Shown here: one piece after another, positions 60,980 through 64,000 of the stretch
How positions within the stretch are numbered: the first letter of the stretch is position 1
Layout: each line of letters opens with the position of its first letter
NCBI RefSeq assembly: GCF_011759505.1
Contig: NZ_JAAOYO010000001.1
Location: forward strand, 857,496-921,495
Source of the DNA: Curtobacterium salicis
GTDB lineage: Bacteria > Actinomycetota > Actinomycetes > Actinomycetales > Microbacteriaceae
DNA: 64,000 nt
Reading direction: 5' to 3'
Made by a program: the position numbers and the translations under genes
Notes under the pieces: model-generated
Databases searched by the model: none
Told to the model about the DNA's origin: nothing
What the model saw: only the letters and a program-made list of their open reading frames with translations

Positions 60980-61848
60980 TCCCGTGAGAAGTGCGACGCG
61001 CTGCGGTACCCGACGGCCGTCGCCGCACGGGCCGCGGTCTCGCCGAGGACGACCATCCGCCGCCGTGCCTCCCCGAGCCGCGCGCGCTTGAGGTACTGCG
61101 CCGGCGACATGCCCGTCGTCTGCTTGAACCGGGTGAACAGCGTCGAAGCACTGGTGAGCAGGGTGCTGGCGAGCCGGTCCATCGACCACGGTTCGTCCAG
61201 CCGGTCGATGAGCAGCGCCGTGGCCTTCGCGACGACGGACTCGTTGTCGTGGGCCGCCAGGATCCGCGGTGCCTGTTCGGTCTGCAGCAGCCGGAGCACG
61301 ACCTCCCGCGAGACCAGCGGGAACAGGACCGGCACGTCCTCCGGGGTGTCGAGGAGCCCGACCAGCCGGGCGAAGGCGTCGGCCAGGGCCGGCGTCCACG
61401 TCCCGAGCCGCGGGGGTTCGACGAGCGGGGCTGCCGAGCGGGACATCGAGGCCACGACCTCCCCGACGACGACCGGGTCGAGCCGCCAGACGACGGCCAC
61501 GAAGCCGCGGTCCTCCACCTCGGTGACGCCGGCGACGACGGGCAGGTCGACGGGTGTGATGAGGAAGTGTTCGCGTCCCCACTCCTGGTCGTCGTCGCCG
61601 ACGATGGAGCGCTTGCGGCCGACGAGGACCACGGACAGGGACGGCACGTACCGCTGGTACCCGAGGTCGGTCGGCGCATCGACCTGCGAGACACGCATCT
61701 GCAGGGCGGCTGCCCGACCAGAGGCTCCGGAGACGGGGAGCAGTCCACCGTCCGGCCAGGCACCGGGCGGGACGGCGGCGAGACGGTCCGCGTGCGCGAG
61801 AGCGGTCCGTGCAGCCCGGTCGAGCGCTGCTGCCACCTCGGGGTCCAT
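60904..61848 (-). CDS. AraC-family transcriptional regulator
   Basis: A 314-residue regulator. Residues 20-190 form an AraC N-terminal ligand domain of the AraC_N type (GYQRYVPSLSVVLVGRKRSIVGDD). The C-terminal pair of helix-turn-helices is WSMDRLASTLLTSASTLFTRFKQTTGMSPAQYLKRARLGEARRRM and AARAATAVGYRSASHFSRDYREAYGRPPAED. TACGGT ends six bases before the ATG at 61848. It is divergent from an SDR gene, and two direct repeats lie between, which suggests that it activates that gene. A short 3' overlap with the vsr gene is present. Confidence 0.87.
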   Translation of the reverse strand: MDPEVAAALDRAARTALAHADRLAAVPPGAWPDGGLLPVSGASGRAAALQMRVSQVDAPTDLGYQRYVPSLSVVLVGRKRSIVGDDDQEWGREHFLITPVDLPVVAGVTEVEDRGFVAVVWRLDPVVVGEVVASMSRSAAPLVEPPRLGTWTPALADAFARLVGLLDTPEDVPVLFPLVSREVVLRLLQTEQAPRILAAHDNESVVAKATALLIDRLDEPWSMDRLASTLLTSASTLFTRFKQTTGMSPAQYLKRARLGEARRRMVVLGETAARAATAVGYRSASHFSRDYREAYGRPPAEDAAGAREAFAAVG

Positions 61849-61913
61849 GCCGCCACCGTACCTCCGGCAGCCGACGATCAGGTCCGTCCACTGGCGCCGG
61901 GATCCTGTCACCG

Positions 61914-61945
61914 GATCCGGCAAGCACTGTGCTGATCCGGGCAAG
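61914..61945 (+). promoter_or_regulatory. Candidate AraC-type direct-repeat operator
   Basis: GATCCGGCAAG (61914) and GATCCGGGCAAG (61934) are direct repeats with starts exactly 20 bases apart, about two helical turns, the layout expected for an AraC dimer. They lie in the 130-bp gap between the AraC gene and the SDR gene, 34 bases before the SDR start. Confidence 0.5.
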
Positions 61946-61978
61946 GCGCAGGGTCCCGCCGACGGCGAGCATCGAACC

Positions 61979-62788
61979 ATGACCACCAACGACACGACAA
62001 CCCCGACCCCCACTGCACAGACCCACTCGGCACAGTCCCTCGCCGGCCGCACTGCCCTCGTCACCGGCGCTTCGAGCGGCATCGGCGAGGCCATCGCACA
62101 CGAACTCGCCGCCGCCGGCGCAGCAGTCGTCGTCACCGGTCGCGACGCCGCCCGAACCGACCGCGTCGTCGCTGACATCCGCGCTGCCGGTGGCACCGCC
62201 CATCCCCTCGTCGCTGACCTGGCCGGCACCCCGGACCAGGTCCGCGCCCTGGCGGAGCAGGCCACGAGCCTCCTGGGCGGCCGCGTCGACGTCCTCGTCA
62301 ACAACGCCGGCGTCTACCCGGTCGGCCCGACCGCGACCCTCAGCGACGACGACGCCGAGGCCCTCTGGACCACGAACGTCCGCGCGCCGCACGTCCTCGT
62401 CGGCGCCCTCGCTCCGGCGATGGCGGAGCGCGGCACCGGCGCGATCGTCAACGTCGGCTCGTGGATGGCCCGCGTCGGGGTCCCGTTCGCGGCGCTCTAC
62501 CCGGCGACGAAGGCCGCGGTCGAGCAGCTCACCCGCGCGTGGGCCGCGGAGTTCGGTCAGGCGGGCGTCCGGGTGAACACGGTGTCGCCCGGCGCGACGG
62601 CGACGCCGGGCAACGCCGACTCCGCCGACGTCCTCGCGGCGATGACAGCCGGCACCCCCGCCGGCTCCCCCGTCCGCCCGGTGGACATCGCACGTGCGGT
62701 CCGCTGGCTGGTCTCGAACGAGGCGGCTTTCGTGCACGGGGCGACCCTCGACGTCGACGGCGGGATCGCCGCGACGCGACTCGCGTAG
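61979..62788 (+). CDS. Short-chain dehydrogenase/reductase, AraC-linked
   Basis: A 269-residue classical SDR. The cofactor loop TGASSGIGEAIA is near residue 30 and LVNNAGVYPVGP near 107. Catalytic residues lie in VNVGSWMARVGVPFAALYPATKAAV near residues 150-172 (Ser, Tyr, Lys). The N-terminal 20 residues are Thr/Gln-rich (TTNDTTTPTPTAQTHSAQS). It is divergent from the AraC-type gene with direct repeats between them. Its substrate is unknown; AraC/SDR pairs often handle aldehydes or xenobiotics. Confidence 0.87.
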   Translation: MTTNDTTTPTPTAQTHSAQSLAGRTALVTGASSGIGEAIAHELAAAGAAVVVTGRDAARTDRVVADIRAAGGTAHPLVADLAGTPDQVRALAEQATSLLGGRVDVLVNNAGVYPVGPTATLSDDDAEALWTTNVRAPHVLVGALAPAMAERGTGAIVNVGSWMARVGVPFAALYPATKAAVEQLTRAWAAEFGQAGVRVNTVSPGATATPGNADSADVLAAMTAGTPAGSPVRPVDIARAVRWLVSNEAAFVHGATLDVDGGIAATRLA

Positions 62789-62794
62789 ACGTCG

Positions 62795-62846
62795 ACGACG
62801 GACGGGAGGCACGGGACCAGCTGGTCCCGTGCCTCCCGTCCGTCGT
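62795..62846. terminator. 52-bp perfect palindrome, bidirectional terminator
   Basis: Two 26-base arms with no spacer are perfect complements, with the centre at 62820/62821. It lies between the convergent SDR and quinone-reductase genes and shares the GGACGGGAGGC core with the hairpin at 60354. It could extrude as a cruciform. Confidence 0.85.
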
Positions 62847-62887
62847 GTGGTGCCGTCCGTCACCCCGTGACGTACATCACTTCTCCT

Positions 62888-63820
62888 TCACCAGGTGAGG
62901 ACGAAACGCCCGCGGGTCCCGCCCGCTTCGAGACGCTCGTGCGCCTCGGTGGCACGGGACGCCGGCAGCACCTCGGCCACGCGCGGGACGATCGTGCCGC
63001 CCTCGACCGCATGCCGGAGGTGCTCCAGCTTGTCGAACGACCGGTACTCGTTGAAGACGGAGACCTGCTCGAAACGGATGCCCTCGGCGCCGTCGCCCTT
63101 CCAGCCGCGGACGTCGATGAAGACACCACCGTCGCGGAGGGCCGGCACGACCACGTCTCGCTGCACGGCGCAGTCGGCGAGGGCGTCGACGCCCTCGGGC
63201 ATGATGGCACGGACGGCGTCGGCGAACCCGTCTCCCCGCGCCACGACGTGGTCGGCGCCCAGGGAGTGCACGAGCGCCTCGTCCTTCTCGGAGGTGTCGG
63301 CGATGACGGTGATGCCGGCGGCCTTCGCGAGCTGCACGACGTAGTTGCCGAGGAGACCGGCGGCACCGGTGACGGCGAGGGTCTGCCCGCGCTCGAGGCC
63401 GGCGATCTCGAGCATCTGGATGGCGGTGAGCCCGTTCATGGGGACGGTGGACGCTGCTTCGATCGAGGTGCTGCGCGGGATGCGCGTGAACGACCCGACC
63501 GGGGCGACCAGGTGCTCGACGTACGCGCCGCCGTGCCCGGTGAGCGGGAGGGCGATGGCCATGACCTCGTCACCGACCGACCAGCCGTCGACGTCCGGAC
63601 CGACCTCGTCGATGACCCCGGCGGCGTCCATCCCCGGGACGTACGGCGCCGAGGCGGAGCTCGAGTCGCGCTCCCCCGCTCGGACCCCGGTGTCGGTGGG
63701 GTTCACCGCGAACGCCCGGACGGCGATGCGGACCGAACCGCTGCCGGCGTGGACGTCCTCGACTTCGTGGACGGCGAGGGCCTCGGGCCCTCCGAACTGT
63801 GTGACTCCGACGACCTGCAT
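62888..63820 (-). CDS. Zinc-free MDR-family NADPH:quinone reductase-like oxidoreductase
   Basis: A 310-residue medium-chain reductase. The cofactor strand is GAAGLLGNYVVQLAKAAG near residue 152, and the N-terminal half has VNPTDTGVRAGE and YVPGMDAAGVIDEVGPDVDGWSVGDEV, the quinone-reductase pattern without the zinc cysteines. The substrate is probably a quinone or enone. TAGACC ends six bases before the ATG on the minus strand. It converges with the SDR gene, with the palindrome at 62795 between. Confidence 0.87.
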   Translation of the reverse strand: MQVVGVTQFGGPEALAVHEVEDVHAGSGSVRIAVRAFAVNPTDTGVRAGERDSSSASAPYVPGMDAAGVIDEVGPDVDGWSVGDEVMAIALPLTGHGGAYVEHLVAPVGSFTRIPRSTSIEAASTVPMNGLTAIQMLEIAGLERGQTLAVTGAAGLLGNYVVQLAKAAGITVIADTSEKDEALVHSLGADHVVARGDGFADAVRAIMPEGVDALADCAVQRDVVVPALRDGGVFIDVRGWKGDGAEGIRFEQVSVFNEYRSFDKLEHLRHAVEGGTIVPRVAEVLPASRATEAHERLEAGGTRGRFVLTW

Positions 63821-63884
63821 GCTTCCGGTCTACCGGGTGCCGGGCGTCCGACGTCCAGACAATGCCCGACATGTTCCGGGAATG

Positions 63885-63938
63885 CAGAAAACCCCTGACG
63901 GGATAGAGCGTGATGCTCCACCCGTCAGGGGTTTTCTG
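63885..63938 (-). terminator. rRNA operon terminator
   Basis: An 18-bp perfect stem (63885-63902 with 63921-63938) with an 18-base loop. On the minus strand it ends CCCGTCAGGGGTTTT, giving a U tract, and follows 5S rRNA at once. It is one of the few U-tracted terminators here. Confidence 0.9.
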
Positions 63939-63948
63939 TGAAAAGAAG

Positions 63949-64000
63949 TCCGGCGGCGTCCTACTCTCCCACAAGGTCCCCCTTGCAGTACCATCGGCGC
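63949..64000 (-). rRNA. rrf: 5S ribosomal RNA, 3' end (partial)
   Basis: The minus strand reads GCGCCGATGGTACTGCA, then GTGGGAGAGTAGGACGCCGC, the conserved 3' half of actinobacterial 5S rRNA. The 5' half and the 23S and 16S genes lie beyond the right edge. The 3' end is placed where the acceptor stem CGCCGCCGGA ends, to within a few bases. Confidence 0.9.

Overview
The window is very GC-rich, has strong G/C bias at third codon positions, uses GTG and TTG starts freely, and has many start codons with no leader. Together with a mycothiol-type (MshA-like) glycosyltransferase, an LAxTG-type wall-anchored protein, actinobacterial GPP34-like proteins and a lactococcin-972-like peptide, this points to a free-living actinobacterium. 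The best guess is Microbacteriaceae, near Curtobacterium; this is inference, since no 16S gene is inside the window.

Layout. 0-12 kb: the start of putA with a divergent LysR regulator, a sortase-type surface protein, an azoreductase, an MBL hydrolase, and a split NHEJ-type pair (ATP ligase and LigD-like polymerase) flanking two coupled tiny ORFs. Then come DUF429, MshA-like and uracil-DNA-glycosylase genes. 12-28 kb: two APC amino-acid permeases, an ADP-ribosylglycohydrolase, small membrane and secreted proteins, a lone BLUF photoreceptor, a SWIM-SNF2 helicase, redox enzymes, a secreted HNH nuclease and a GPP34/SseB/GPP34 cluster with a duplicated promoter. 28-35 kb: a large RecB-like nuclease-helicase and a three-gene ABC exporter operon.

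35-50 kb is the most accessory part. It holds orphan membrane and secreted genes, a decayed membrane gene, a thioredoxin/DUF4395 pair, and an NrtR-type Nudix regulator facing a second ADP-ribosylglycohydrolase across two matching operators. Next is a defence-island-like run: GIY-YIG/DUF2075 helicase with a MazG-like enzyme, an EVE-like HNH nuclease, a NERD-UvrD helicase, an HhH-SNF2 helicase and a DnaQ-BRCT exonuclease.

50-58 kb is a peptide-antagonism region. A lactococcin-972-like precursor, its membrane protein and an ABC ATPase are coupled by two ATGA overlaps. Facing them is an ABC exporter followed by a two-component system, and then a second secreted hydrophobic peptide with a small membrane protein. 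58-64 kb carries a UvrA-like ATPase, a Vsr endonuclease, an AraC regulator divergent from a short-chain dehydrogenase, a quinone-reductase-like enzyme, and the terminator and 3' end of 5S rRNA of an rRNA operon that runs in from the right edge on the minus strand.

A recurring pattern is a -10-like hexamer (nAnnnT, often TAnnnT) exactly 6-7 bases before an ATG or GTG. This suggests that roughly twenty genes are transcribed without a leader, and it settles several start choices.
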